Source of the DNA: Gonatopus flavifemur
Lineage: Eukaryota > Arthropoda > Insecta > Hymenoptera > Dryinidae
NCBI GenBank assembly: GCA_018340375.1
Contig: JAFFJZ010000100.1
Coordinates: forward strand, 62,001 to 126,000
Reading direction: 5' to 3'
DNA length: 64,000 nt
Part shown: positions 31,226-44,109 of the stretch, piece by piece
Numbering within the stretch: the stretch's first letter is position 1
Layout: each line of letters opens with the position of its first letter
Translations under genes and position numbers: made by a program
The notes under the pieces: generated by a model
What the model saw: the letters and a program-made list of their open reading frames with translations, nothing else
Database searches by the model: none
What the model was told of the DNA's origin: nothing

Positions 31226-33009
31226 TATACTTGAATTCTTCCATTTGTATGACTTCGCGGCTATTTTGAATGTTCTGATGAGTATGGCATACGATTTCCT
31301 CCACATCCAAGTCTCATTTCGAAAGTTTCGATTTGGCTGAGGCGAGCAAAAGATTTGGATCATCCTGAGATGCATTTCCGATTTGTCGTTGGTTCAAAAG
31401 TGAGGTCTTATATGCAATTCATCTCATTTACCATGGAATATCTGTTGCTGAGATCCTACAGAATGTCACGATTACTCATATGTGACAGTTTTGAGATTAG
31501 AAAAAGAATCAATTTCATTTGAATGTCGTATACGTGTACTATCTCACCTGCATCACGAGCGTGAATCAAAATTGTCTTCTCTGGAATGAAAATTTAATCA
31601 ATATTCAATCATTTTCGGATTTTGTTCAAAAGATTCAATTCCTCCGTATATACCTTCTTGTATGCTCTGAATATCGAATATCTCTCAGAGAAATTATATC
31701 AGACACAAAGTATCGAATTCCAAAATATAACCAACATAGTTCGATTCCAATGATTATAATATATATTCATGGAAAACTTATCTGGAAACATTAGAAGTCA
31801 CAATGCATTCTCACAACAACGATGAACATGATAATATAGTCTCCATTTCAACACTTCAGATCAATTTTTCCGTCCCCGACAATTAACTTCGCATTCATCA
31901 ACAGGATTATATGGAATGTCAAAACATTTTTTTTACAAATTCCAAATTGCAAGTTCATACATAACATACGATAAATGATGTGAGCCCATGTTCACTACGA
32001 TTAATCACATTTAGAATTAAAATCTTCTCATTTCTTGTGAAAATGTTACTTTTTTTGTATTCTCATATGTTTATCACGTGTACAACTTCAACACACTCAA
32101 TTTTTCACAAATTTTGGATATACTCACCAAAGACTCTCAATAGTCTCCATAGTCTATGCAGAACCGTTTCTCTCCATAGACTCTCCATATACTATGCATA
32201 GACTATCCATAAATCTCTTTACACGGGTAAAAATTGTAAATTTTAAATTTCATGGCAATCGGATAATAGGAAATGGAGATATGAGCGGTCAGAGAATCAC
32301 GATTTTCAAAAACGTCTTTCACAATATTTTTAAAACGTGTTATCCGATCCAGACCAAAATCAGTAGGTCTCGTGGTGATCGCGTTTTCTCGACATTCTGA
32401 AGCGTTTGGCAAAGGCGGAATACCCCCTTCTGTATCATCGATTTTTGACCCTATTACAATACTTCGTTTCCTTGGATACAAGGAACATGGAAGTAAAATC
32501 AATTTTTTATGAACAATTTACTTGAAAATGACGAAAAAGAAATTTTTTCGGGCTTCATGAAATAATTCATGTAATTCAATCAATTACCTTCAATTTAAGC
32601 GCTCGTTTGTCCAAATCGATTGCACCGTGAAAAGTTATGAATTTTCAAAAAACGTGTTCCTTATTAAGACTTCAATTATTCATAACTTCCGCAAAAAAAA
32701 TATTCTGCTGAATCATTTCACAGACTCATTTCTCACATGAAGAGCTATCTTTTTAACTACATTTCATTGAATTATGAAAACCGAAATTTTATCCGTACTC
32801 ATTTCAGAAATTCTTACCCATACATCTAATTGAATCTTATTAGATCCAAAAGATGAGAAATAACAGCTTTTCGATCCGCATAGATCTTGTGAGATGTACG
32901 TCCATTTACTTCAACAAAAATTTTACGTTCAGGAGACTAAAGCATCAAGGGGTGAAGGAGGGGAATAGTCAAATTTCGCGCGAACTTTTTTCAGACGGTA
33001 CGTTATCAA
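31226..33009. other. Gene-less stretch with old repeat similarity
   Basis: 31320-31400 resembles 27950-28020 (GATCAT...GAGATGCATTT type). 32110-32215 holds short TCTCCATAGACT-like repeats. No coding pattern was recognised. Confidence 0.4.
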
Positions 33010-33424
33010 GGGTGCTCACTGATCGAATTTTTCCTCTAGAAAACTACTAGATTATTTCAACCGTTTTACGTTATTAATATCCAATTGATTACATTAATAT
33101 TTACATTAAAAAATTCAAAATCAATCACAGAATCCGCCTCTGGTCTCAAAATACTGACAGACAAGTTCTTTTTTTCATGACATCAAAAAACCGGAATAGA
33201 GGTTTCTTATTGACTGATAACGAAATTTCGTTCTCGTTAATTACAACGATTTTCTCAAACAAAAATAGACCACAGTCGGATTGTTTGATTGATTCCAAGA
33301 TCACAGTCGGATTGTTTGATCTTTTGATCCCAAGTTTCATATAATTGATTAAATATTATTGATGTAAAACGGTTGGAATGGTCTACTACTTTTTTTTGGG
33401 AAACAAATCAACCGGTGTATACCC
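33010..33424. mobile_element. 415-bp foldback, TCAA duplication (piggyBac-like)
   Basis: GGGTGCTCACTGATCGAATTTTTCC is inverted near GGAAACAAATCAACCGGTGTATACCC. TCAA flanks both sides. Inner blocks ACTACTAGATTATTTCAACC are shared with 34297-34689. Confidence 0.7.
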
Positions 33425-33697
33425 TCAATACAAATTCGAAGTAAATAATAAGGTTCGCTTATTCTACGTTCCCCAAACTGCTGCAACTAAATATCTTAAA
33501 CCAATACATCTACTTTTATGATTGCAAGTAGCGATTCGCCAATATTTGAAGCAAGTTGGGGTAACTTGGGGCGCTCTGAACGAACTTAGCTATAATAAAT
33601 TGCTTATTTGGGATTAAGCACCACCGCAGACTTTGAATTTTCCAATGATTTCTGCAGAATAATAAATAATTGGGAAATTTAAAGTCTGCGGCAGTGC

Positions 33698-34187
33698 CCC
33701 TGGTAGAAATTTGTCTGGGTACTCCCATTTGCCATCCACGTACTAGATGGGACCCACGTGGGGGCAACTGGATAACACATTTCAGCCAATTTGACTCAAA
33801 TACTCCAACATTTAGTTGGTTCATGTAGATTTTTCATACGTCAACTGATCGTACAATAACGCTGATTTAGTCAGAGGAATCAAAGGAAGCCCAGAAGTTT
33901 CAATCTCTCACTCAGAATTATTTTATGGAAATAAATTCAAAAGCAACGTTCTTGACTTAAGATTGCATTTCAAAATATATTTGCGCCTTATTCATAGATG
34001 TGATTTTACTGAAAAAACATGATTTCACATTTCTAATTAACAATTTTAACTTCATTCTAGCAATTCCCTGGGACATTTGGATGGGCACAGGCTAGAAAGT
34101 GCGTTACAAAACTAGCTAGAAACCAACTTGATACCCGGGAGAACTAGTTGGGGCTCATCTAATTCATAATCATAATTTCTACCAGGG
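33698..34187. mobile_element. CCC-class foldback, 490 bp, GC duplication
   Basis: CCCTGGTAGAAATTTGTC and CATAATTTCTACCAGGG ends are flanked by GC on both sides. The ends match the 28095 element over 13 bp. Confidence 0.75.
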
Positions 34188-34296
34188 GCGCAATCCCAGT
34201 TATGCAATTTATTATTATTCACTTTGGATTTGTATGAATTACGTTCTTAACTCTCATCACTTATACGGGGTCAGAATGACCCCAGCTCCAAGTTAA

Positions 34297-34689
34297 GGGA
34301 GTACTCTGGTCGATTTTTTCACTGAAAACCTACTAGATCGTTTCAACCATTCCACGTCAAAAATATTTAATCAATTGCATCAAACTTTGGATCAAAACAT
34401 TCAGAATTAATCAAACAATCCGGGTCTGGTCTGTTTGTTGTTCAACTAACTCTTCATAAATAATTAGAACGAAATTTCTTTATCAGCTAACAAGAAACCT
34501 CTATTCAGTTTCTTTGATATTATCACAAGTATAATCCATGTACAATTATTTTGAGACCAGAGCCGGCATCTCTGATTTATTCTAAATTTTTTGATCTAAA
34601 GGTCGATGTAATTAATTGAATATTAAGGACGTAACATGATTGAAACGATCCAGTAGTTTTCTAGTGGAAAAATTGACCAGGGCACATCC
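34297..34689. mobile_element. 393-bp foldback, TTAA duplication (piggyBac-like)
   Basis: GGGAGTACTCTGGTCGATTTTT pairs with AAAAATTGACCAGGGCACATCC, and TTAA flanks both ends (34293-34296, 34690-34693). It is a sister of 33010-33424. Confidence 0.75.
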
Positions 34690-34693
34690 TTAA

Positions 34694-36195
34694 CTAAAAT
34701 TTGAATGGGAGCGTGTATTACGACCTGTGCTGTTACTTGGTGAGAATTAGAGGTCTGTACTATGTGTTCAATACGCTATCGTTAACTATTTCTAATGTTT
34801 TTGTAGTTGAATATCAATTTGACCCCATACAAGTGATATGTCATTTTGAGGAGGTATGAGTGATGAGGGTTAATAGCACAAAGTTTCTTGGACTGTTTTC
34901 ATATGTTCTGAGGATGCTTCGAACATGTTTGAACGTTCTTCAAACTTTTTGAGAACCTCCTAGCGCAGTTGAGGGTTCCTTCTGAAAACAGCTCGCGAAA
35001 AATTTTACATTTACCCTCCCCCACTTCTTCATCCTTGAGCCTCCTCGATCAATTGCAATTTACGTGCATCATCAGCCTATTTCCTTCACTTTCGGATCGC
35101 TTATAAGCATTGAGTATTTTTGAGAAAATCAATTACATCTTTATAGATCTAAACAGATCTAAGTCATTCTGGGAAGCACTTATCTTCCATTTTTCAGATC
35201 TACTTAGATCTAATCCATCACATTCAAATTAATTTTTCCTTGGCTCTTGCGTATAATTCCAATTGCTCCAATTGGAATATCTATTATATTGGACTTACTT
35301 GGAGTAAAATATCTCTTCATGTTTCATTGTAATTTTCACAATAATTGAATAATTTTTTCGATATTGTGTGATAGAGGGAATTTTATTACTCGAAATTGAA
35401 TCAATAACAAATTGAGTGGTGGGAAAAATTGTGTGTTCCACATGGAAAAAAAACACGCGCTGTGTATATGAAAATTCATTGGTTTACAGTTCGGATATAT
35501 GAGGTTTGTTCGATCTAGTCCACAGTCGTTCTGAATTGTACCAAACCAATCGATTCATTCTTATAACTGGAAATGGCGAATTCGGAATACTTGGAGCAAG
35601 TTGGGGTAACTTGGGGCACCACTAAACGAATTCAGCTATGGATGATCAAATAGTACGCAGTTTATGTGATCAAACTTCCTACTTCCTGTTTTTCACGCCT
35701 AATACTACACTCAAGTAGCACAATAAGCTAGAAATGCAAACAAGGTTTTTGAGATTTCTGAGCACTTTTTATGAAAATTATTAGAATCTTCAAATGAGAC
35801 TGTTTCAGATCAAGAGACGCGGTAGCGTCTCGACGCCAAGTATATGAAAAAATCCTGAAAAAAAGATGTATAAGTATTTTTTTTATTTTAAGTGAAGAAA
35901 GCAGAAGTCGTCCGCTACCGTGTATCTTTTACTGCTCAACCGAGATTTAACCTCCTGAAAAAATGTTCAATGCACAATAACTCGACACATATTGTGTGTC
36001 ACAAAAAAATAACTACACTTTCATGATATAATACGATTACACACTTTCGATTAAGCACACTACGAACTTGATCAGTTCATCCGTTACCGAAATACAAACG
36101 TTTCAAGTTTTCATACGATCAAAACATCTTTTCGGAATTTCTGATTAATCGGTTTCTTCTTAACACGAAGACCTGTTATCCTTGAGGCGATTTCC
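34694..36195. other. Gene-less stretch
   Basis: AGATCT-rich fragments lie near 35140-35215. 35576-35640 repeats 33536-33600 (AGCAAGTTGGGGTAACTTGG). Nothing coding was recognised. Confidence 0.4.
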
Positions 36196-36207
36196 AATGC
36201 TACACAG

Positions 36208-36306
36208 ATTTATTCTGTCTCTTTTTCTTTCTTCGAACGCCCAATAGTAGATCATTTGTTCTGTCTTTCTTTCTTCGAATGTCCAATAGTGGATCATTTG
36301 TTCATT
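36208..36306. repeat. Two-copy short tandem repeat (~50 bp)
   Basis: TTTCTTTCTTCGAA...CCAATAGTRGATCATTTGTTC appears twice in tandem. Confidence 0.65.
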
Positions 36307-36423
36307 AGTATGTAAAATATAATAACGTATAATAAGGTGCTTGCAATATTGTCCAAATGGTTTGTCAGTCTTTTGTAACCTGTACAATGATTGGTAGATA
36401 AATTTTTTTCCCTATAGAGTATA

Positions 36424-36680
36424 TACATTGTAAATACGTAAACAAATATAACCTGCCAATGAGGCGATGTGTTGATAGGTTATTAAAATATAAAAAGAAT
36501 AATTAAAAGATGAATGAATTACAGGTGACTACATTATTATTACAGATTACTACAGGTTTATACATTGTAAAAACGTAAACAAATATAATCTGTCAATGAG
36601 GCGATGTGTTGATAGGTTATTAAAATATTAAAAGAATAATTCAATTACAGGTGACTACATTATTACATATTACTACAGGT
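36424..36680. repeat. 131-bp direct repeat, two copies
   Basis: TACATTGTAAAWACGTAAAC starts both copies; both contain GAGGCGATGTGTTGATAGG and CAGGTGACTACATTATTA. It ends about 50 bp before the 36735 transposon. Confidence 0.8.
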
Positions 36681-36734
36681 TATTCAGAACAATGAAACAT
36701 AAATAAACAACTTGAAATTATATATACTCTTATA

Positions 36735-39120
36735 CAGGGCGTCCCATTTGAAACAGGACAGCTGAATAACTCTTCAGGGAATGGAGGGGGAAAAATTGTT
36801 CAGATAAAAGTTGTAGGGTTCGAAGGGGGCCATAAGATGGTGACCTTGAAGTCAATTTTGAGCATAATTGATGGTCAAAGTATGTTTTTTCAAATGGAAA
36901 ACCCTACGTTCGACCTCAGAAATGGAAAGAGCGGAAAATTTTACGTCCGAATATGTTAACATATCAGGTCATTTAGAGGTCATTTGAAGGTCAAAAAACC
37001 ATTTTCTATGGATTTCCACGGAAAAGCCTCAAACGAGTTGTTTCTCTGACCAAAGTTATCAAAGTTGAAGTGAAATCCCACGTTTCGACCTTGAATTCGA
37101 CCTTGAGAACGATAATGAATGCCAAATTTGAAACAATAATTAAAAAATTATTTATTTTTCCAGTTCGTCGTTTTATAATTACAGATGGCACAAATCCGTC
37201 GACGGGTAAGACACACTTATTGCAGGAGATGTTCGAATTGACCGCCATTTACTTCAATACATAACTCCAGCCGGCGTCGAAAGTTTCCAAGAACAGACTA
37301 AAAAACTTCTGCACGAATATTCGCAATTGCGTATCTGATGCGTTGTTGTAGATCCACAGGTGTTGTTGGTCGGTTGTTATAAACGACATTTTTTACGTAA
37401 CCCCACAAATCAAAATCTAGAGGGGTGAGATCAGGAGATCTTGCCGGCCACAGTACAAATCCACCTCGACCAATCCAACGATTGGGGAAAAGGATATTTA
37501 GATAATCCCTCACACATCGAGCAAAGCGTGGTGGTGCACCGTCTTGCTGATACCACATCCTCTGCCTAGTTGCTAATATCACATCTTCCATGAGAACTGG
37601 TAATTCATTCTGTAAAAACTGTAGATAATTAGGACCGTTAACAGTTCCATCAAAACAATACGGCCCAATAACTTGATTGTCTAGAATTCCGCACCAAACA
37701 TTTATACTCCACCGATGCTGATGATCAACTTGTTGAGTCCAGTGCGGGTTTTGCGCTGATCAATAGTGGCTATTGTGACGATTTAACAAGCCAGTACTTT
37801 GAAACGTTGATTCATCACTGAAAAGAACATATCGAAAGAACTCGGGCGCTTCGTTCAACCTCTGTAAAGCCCAATGGCAAGAGTTAACCCAATTCTGCAT
37901 ATCTTGTTGAGATAATTCTTGGGTCAGTGTGATGTGGTACGGATGATATTGAGCAGCTTGTAGAATTCTGTGTGCCGTACTGCGTGGAATACCCAAATCG
38001 CGTTCAATATCACGTAAACTAACATGAGGATTCATGTGTATTATTGCTAAAACAGCAACGCATCGAGGGTCGTTAAAGTTGAAACCTTGATTGTTTCGGC
38101 GTTGACCAATCCTTCCTTGTCGACAATTGCTTTCAACTTGGCCACGATGTAAGAAGAATAGGTGTGTTATCTTCCCTGTCGGTGTGAACATTCTTTGATG
38201 TAGATTTTGTCCTAGTTCCAATTTCGCCACCAGTTGGCGAAAGTGTCGTGAAGGCCAAATAAATTTCGATTTTTTTAAATAAAATCAAGTTTAAATGAGA
38301 ACTAACTTCCCTCTGTAAATGTTATGTATTATAATACGATTTTAATTTCTTTCTTTATCAATTTGGATTAGTATTTCCAACATCTAATTTGAATTGACCG
38401 CTTTTTTTTGGCCTGAGCTACTCGAATTTCGTAGTGGCAAAATCAAGAACTAGGACAGAAAAATCTCACAACATATACAAAAGATAACACACCTATTCTT
38501 CTTACATCGTGAACTTGGCGAATGACTTCTGGAGAAGGATGATGCTGCCGATCTCCAAACCGCTCTCTGTACAATCGTGACGCTCTTTGATACACTCCGC
38601 GACACTCACCCAAGATCATTGAAATATCAACACATTCGTTAGGCGAATAAACCATTTTAAACCCGCACTTACACCGTAAACGATGAAAACTTCTTAATGA
38701 TCATTTTTGTACTGATATGAAGAATAAACTCTGAAGGTTAGTTCTGTTGACTTTCAATTCAAGGTCGAAACGTGGGGTTTCACTTTAACTTCAATAACTT
38801 TGGTTAGAGAAACAACTCGTTTGAGGCTTTTCCGTGAAAATCCATGGAAAATGGTTTTTGGAGCTTCAAACGACCTCTAAATGACCTGATATGTTAACAT
38901 ATTCGGACGTAAAATTTCCCGCTCTTTCCATTTCTGAGGTCGAGCGTAGGGTCTTCCATTTGAAAAAACATACTTTGACCATCAATTATGCTCAAAATTG
39001 ACCTCAAGGTCACCATCTTATGGCCCCCTTCGAACCCTACAACTTTTATCTGAACAATTTTTTTCCCCCTCCATTCCCTGAAGAGTTATTCAGCTGTCCT
39101 GTTTCAAATGGGACGCCCTG
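36735..39120 (-). mobile_element. TA-flanked DNA transposon, 2.39 kb, long TIRs, DUF4817/DDE type
   Basis: It begins CAGGGCGTCCCATTTGAAAC, ends GTTTCAAATGGGACGCCCTG, and has TA on both sides. Terminal inverted repeats extend about 360 bp (36735-~37100 and ~38760-39120) with few mismatches. A reverse-strand transposase fills the middle but is broken. TA duplication and DDE motifs place it in the Tc1/mariner supergroup. Confidence 0.9.
37298..38655 (-). pseudogene. Broken transposase (DUF4817 HTH + DDE)
   Basis: Three reverse-strand pieces are seen. 38655-38443 starts MVYSPNECVDISMILGE, the DUF4817-like helix-turn-helix that binds transposon ends. 38230-37760 carries NPHVSLRDIERDLGIPRSTA (second HTH) and LFSDESTF, the first catalytic Asp. 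37757-37298 carries WYQQDGAPPRF (second Asp) and ARSPDLTPLDFDLW (third Asp). Pieces two and three are in the same frame, separated only by one TGA where the family has Trp. The N-terminal break is worse: a ~35-bp sequence (AAGATAACACACCTATTCTTC...) occurs inverted at 38137-38172 and 38484-38520, with unrelated AT-rich DNA between. The copy cannot make an intact enzyme. Confidence 0.85.
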
Positions 39121-39289
39121 TATATTACTTCAAAAAATTCATGAATTAATGAATGAACAAATGATGAAGAGGTTATTTGTAAAAAAAACAGAAAAAGTTT
39201 GAGAAAGGTATAAATGAATCTATTTGCTACATTCAGAAAATTGTAATATACACAGATGAGCTCTGTATGATGGATTATTCATAAAATGC

Positions 39290-39870
39290 AAGATTCCTTT
39301 ACAGGCAAAAGCATAGCGGATATATCATAATCCGTGACGGATAGTTTGCTACTGGTGGTTCTAACCGGAACCAGAGACGAATCATAGAAAATCATACAAG
39401 GTTTAGTCATGGAAAATAATTCAAATTTATAGATTCTGAGGCGAGAGCATATCGGATACATCATAATTCCTTCATGGGCAGTCCGCTACTGTCCTATCCT
39501 CCTACTGGAGTCGTTGGCAGATGATCGAATGGATCATACGGAGTATGCTCAAGGGGAATGATTCAAATTGATTCGCAATCATTCTATAGGCCAGAACATA
39601 ACGGATATATCATAACTCCTGACGGACAGCCAGCTACTGTCAATTTCTCCAATTAGGATCGTAGACATTGATGGAAAAGATCATACCGAGCTTGCTTGAG
39701 AAGTATTCAAGTTTATTCGCTATTTCTTTACAGGTAAAATTATAGTGGATATACCATACCCTTGATGGACAGTCCACTGATCTATACTATTTCCCAATAG
39801 AATCATGAGCAAATAATGAAACAGATGATATTGAGCCTGCTCCGAGAGAAGTGAATGAATGAAACATTGT
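39290..39870. repeat. Degenerate ~145-bp tandem repeat
   Basis: A motif like GCGGATATATCATAAT...GACGGACAG...CTACTG recurs near 39312, 39449, 39599 and 39747. Related GATATATCA...GATCTGT blocks continue in 40215-41900. Confidence 0.65.
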
Positions 39871-40006
39871 CCTCCCTGCATACCCTGATCGACAATGACT
39901 ATACTTGACTCAACAAGCAATGACAATGACTCAACTAAATAACTAAGCTCTAAAATAACTGTTCCAAATCTTTTTCATCTCTCTTCAGAGAGAAAACCAT
40001 AAAGAG

Positions 40007-40023
40007 ATGTCTGGTAAGAAAAG
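40007..40023 (+). CDS. Candidate first exon of a small-exon gene
   Basis: ATGTCTGGTAAGAAAAG is followed by GTACGT, giving MSGKK plus a split codon (phase 2). An in-frame start followed directly by a good donor resembles exon 1 of the DUF4806 gene. Very short, so support is weak. Confidence 0.25.
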
Positions 40024-40214
40024 GTACGTTTAATATAATGTTATTGTCTTTGTAGTTTTGATGAAGAGTATTATCTAATGGAACAGTCCATTGAATCTAA
40101 CCGAATTTGATTAAGAATCAGACATCAATCAACTACATTGACAACAACAACAACAACATGAACTACATTCTACTGCATTGACTTCAACTAGAACATTGTA
40201 CAAGATTCAGTAGG

Positions 40215-41900
40215 TTTCTTTGACAAAGGCTGTTATCGGATTCTTGAATATAAATGAAATTGATAGTATTGGTAGCTAACATACAGATCTATGGTATATT
40301 TGCTTTATTTCGTTTCATCTTCATCCACCTGTGATGGTATTCGATGAATCAAATAATAATATCGGATAGATCTGTGATATATTCACTGCACTCTTGCCTT
40401 TGCTTCACTCGACTAAGAGGCCACTGAATGGAATTGATAGTGACAGCTATCGTCTAGCTAAATAGCTAGCGTACAAATTTATGATTCGTCCGCTTCATTT
40501 CTGCTTCGTCTCCATCCACTTGTGATTCTACTCTGAGGAACTGATGAGTCCAGTATGTCGTCAAGATCTGTGGCATATCTGCTGTGCTTTTGCCTCTAGA
40601 CAAATCGTTTTGTTGGATTAATAGTTTTGATTTAAAATATTTGATATACTTCAATGTAACTAAAGTGCCTGGAGACCAACTTCAACCGTCAACGTTTTTC
40701 AAACTTTTTATATCTCATTGAGGTTGTGTCATGAACTTCTCATTCTAAAAATTTTTTATACTGCATTGGGGTTTTTGAATGATTCCACGTTCTGATTATA
40801 TTTGATATTTGATGAATTCCACTTTCTGATTATAAGCGATGATTCAGTTGTTGATTCGTTACATAATCTTTGATCATCCGTTTCATGCCATTCATTATCA
40901 ATTGAATTCACTTTATAATCTGTAGTTTATCCATTCAATACAAAATTGCCTATGAAATTGCCTAAATGAAATGGATAGTGGTGGTGGACGACGTACAGAT
41001 CGAATGGTATATTTTCGTCGTTTTTGGCTTTCTTCATTGGCCTGATACTTTCTTGACCAAGAGTTGTTATCGGATTGCTTGAGTAGTATCACAGGTGTAT
41101 AAGAAAACACGGAAAAGAAGCAAATATACCATAGACCTGTACGTCGTCTACCACCACTATCAATTTCATATAGGCGGTCTTGTGGAAATTTTGTATTGAA
41201 TGTATGAATTACAGATTACAAAGTGGATTCAATTGATAATGAATGGCATGAAATGGATGATAAAAGATGATGTAATGAATCAATAACTGAATCATCACTT
41301 ATAATCAGAAAGGGGAATTCATCAAAAAACCCCAATGAAATATAAAAAGTTTTTAGAGAGTGAAGTTCATGACAAAACCTAAAAGAGATGTGAATAGTTT
41401 GACCAACGGTAGAAGTTGAAGTTGGTCTCCAGTTACTTTAGTCACACTGAAGTATATCAAAGCGATTTTTTCAAAGGCGAGAACACAGTAGATATGCCAC
41501 AGATTCTTACAACATGCTGGGCTCATCATTTCCTTGGAGTAGAATCATAGGTGGCTGGAGACGAAGCAGAAATGAAGCAGACGTATCACAAATTCGTATG
41601 CTAGCTATTGTCACTGTCAATCTCATTTGGTGACCTCATAGTCGAACGAAGAAAAGGAAAAAGTGCAGTGGATATATCACAGATCTATCCGATGATGGTA
41701 TCAGATTCTTTGCGTAGTGTTACAGGGGGATGAGAAAGAAACAAAATGAAGCGAATATACCATAGATCTGTGAGTTTGCTATCACCACTATCAATTGGCA
41801 TTACAGATTATAAAGTGGATTCAATTGATAATGAATCCCTAGATTCTTCGAGTAGAATTACAGGTGGATGAAGGAAAAACAGGCAAGATGCAGATATATC
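40215..41900. repeat. Large imperfect palindrome, arms ~0.8 kb
   Basis: TCCAGTATGTCGTCAAGATCTG...GCATATCTGCTGTG (40550) pairs with CAGTAGATATGCCACAGAT (41490). GACGACGTACAG...GGTATATT (40990) pairs with AATATACCATAGACCTGTAC (41122). The centre is near 41065. Arms diverge by perhaps 10-15 percent by eye. Confidence 0.75.
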
Positions 41901-41985
41901 ATATATCTGTATAAAAGCAGTGCCAACCACAAAAATCCAAATTGCATGACACTTTTATAAAGTTATAGCCGTTGTTTTTCATCAG

Positions 41986-42180
41986 GGAAAAAGTATTTCC
42001 GAAGGTAACTTTACGTGCATGTTACGAAGTAAAGGTACAAAGTGGATATTTATTCATGATCTGCGAGTTGAAGAACGAAATTGGCCACGTAATGCTAAAG
42101 ACTCATACATATATTTCTTCAAAAAGCAATAATTTCACTTGCTCATCAAATAACAATTCAATTACTATAATCTTCTATAG
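41986..42180 (+). CDS. Candidate exon(s), 41986-42004 or 41986-42180
   Basis: The acceptor GTTGTTTTTCATCAG is strong. A 19-nt exon ending CCGAAG|GTAACT would give REKVFPK in frame with MSGKK. If that donor is ignored the frame stays open to 42180 (VTLRACYEVKVQSGYLFM...) and meets another GT. No family is recognised. Confidence 0.3.
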
Positions 42181-42739
42181 GTGATTTTGAAGAACATAGT
42201 ATACGTTTATAATACCACAACCGACTAAATATTCTTGAAGAATTTTTCAAAATGATTTTGATGGATATTTCACAAAATTCTAAAAAATTTCTTGTACAGT
42301 ACTGAAAAATGCTCTTGACCAGATATTTTGAAGATATCTCTTTTTGTTGCATGATAAATGAATATTTGACATCTCTTCAAGATACTCTTTAAAATAATCC
42401 TATAGAGTCATTGAAACATTTTTGCTGGGAAACTATTCTCAACCTCATGCCAAATGGTACAAATTCTCGTTTTATCAAAAAAATTTCTGTTGGATACCTT
42501 AAACATATTGTGTGCAAGTTTTCTCTGTTCGTAAAATCTGTTTTGTTTCGTTTTCCTAACAATCATATTTCAAAAAAAATGGGAATTCTTGCACAATACA
42601 TGTTTAAAACAAAATCGTGGGCTGCTTTGAGCGCCAACTTATCGGTCAATTAATATTTACTTTTCGGAATCCTGCACATATGTATTGATTTATGGGAATT
42701 CACTTTTCTTTCCTTCTGTTCTTCATTCTTTATGTCGAG

Positions 42740-42782
42740 TATCTATTGCTGTCCAATGATGAGATGACTGATGGAAACCCAA
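42740..42782 (+). CDS. Candidate third exon of the small-exon gene
   Basis: A pyrimidine-rich acceptor (CTTTCCTTCTGTTCTTCATTC...GAG) leads to YLLLSNDEMTDGNP and donor CCCAA|GTGAGT. The phases (0 in, 1 out) fit the 19-nt exon before and the frame at 42881 after. The P-plus-one-base end parallels exon 3 of the DUF4806 gene. Confidence 0.25.
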
Positions 42783-42880
42783 GTGAGTTTTTCATATCAC
42801 AAATGATCTGAGGACATTTTCTTCATCGCTACGATCGCTATTAAATTAGACATGAGTATTCGAATTTTATTTATGTTCAG

Positions 42881-42960
42881 TTAAGGACACATCCAGAAAA
42901 AAAAGTGAAATCCCAATAAAAAAACTTCAAAAAAGTAAAAAAATCACGCCAAGTACATGA
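42881..42960 (+). pseudogene. Candidate terminal exon running into a palindrome
   Basis: The acceptor TTTATGTTCAG leads to KDTSRKKSEIPIKKLQKSKK and a TGA at 42958-42960. From about 42921 the sequence is the arm of a palindrome, so any original exon is probably cut by it. Confidence 0.2.
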
Positions 42961-43990
42961 AAATGCGGTCAATCCTAAAAAAAAATCTAACAATACATTC
43001 AAACGAAAATTCTCCTACAATAAGAATTTCGATAAGATACAACAGGATATGCTTCACTTGAAAAAAAAGATGTGAAATCAATATGAGCTGCCAAGTACAT
43101 TCGGTTATTCAAATGGTATGTAAACGATTTCTTGTATATTGTAACTTCAGTTTGTTTGAATTGTATTCAAAGCGATTTATGATTGTATTGAATTAACAAT
43201 ATATAGTGAGGTGAAACAAAAATTAGGTTCAACCATTTGACATACTAGAAACAACTCTGACCTATTTGAAACTCAACGTGTTGATCGCTTCTAATGTGTT
43301 TTGAAATTTTTCACATACCAGAAACAGCGCTAAGTTATTCCAAACCAAACGCGTTAGTCGTTCCAAATAGATTTTGAAATCCACGTCCATGCGGAACACT
43401 TGGCGCGGCCGATTACGTGAGTTTTGAGCCTCAAGTGTATTCAAACAATTCTGTTGAAAGTATGTGATCAAAACGTTGGATAATAAAATCTTCATCGGCT
43501 GCGCCAAGTGTTCCGCATTGACGTGGATTTCAAAATCTATTTGGAACGACTAACGCGTTTGGTTTGGAATAACTTAGCGCTGTTTCTGGTATGTGAAAAA
43601 TTTCAAAACACATTAGAAGCGATCAACACGTTGAGTTTCAAATAGGTCAGAGTTGTTTCTAGTATGTCAAATGGTTGAACCTAATTTTTGTTTCACCTCA
43701 CTATATATTGTTAATTCAATACAATCATAAATCGCTTTGAATACAATTCAAACAAACTGAAGTTACAATATACAAGAAATCGTTTACATACCATTTGAAT
43801 AACCGAATGTACTTGGCAGCTCATATTGATTTCACATCTTTTTTTTCAAGTGAAGCATATCCTGTTGTATCTTATCGAAATTCTTATTGTAGGAGAATTT
43901 TCGTTTGAATGTATTTTTAGATTTTTTTTTTTAGGATTGACCGCATTTTCATGTACTTGGCGTGATTTTTTTACTTTTTTGAAGTTTTGA
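42921..43990. mobile_element. 1.07-kb near-perfect palindrome (~490-bp arms, 94-bp loop)
   Basis: Left arm 42921-43406 and right arm 43501-43990 are almost exact inverse copies. Pairs include GCGGAACACTTGGCGC with GCGCCAAGTGTTCCGC at the loop side, and AAAACTTCAAAAAAGT with its inverse at the ends. Mismatches are very few. No target duplication was identified. Confidence 0.85.
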
Positions 43991-44109
43991 GTATATTTTA
44001 AGCACATTCTTATAATGTATTTTTTGGATTTATCTAAAACAGTCTCACCTGCACATTCTACTCGGGTGGTCACATAATGAACGTAGAATTTTTGAAACGT
44101 TCTTTTGCT

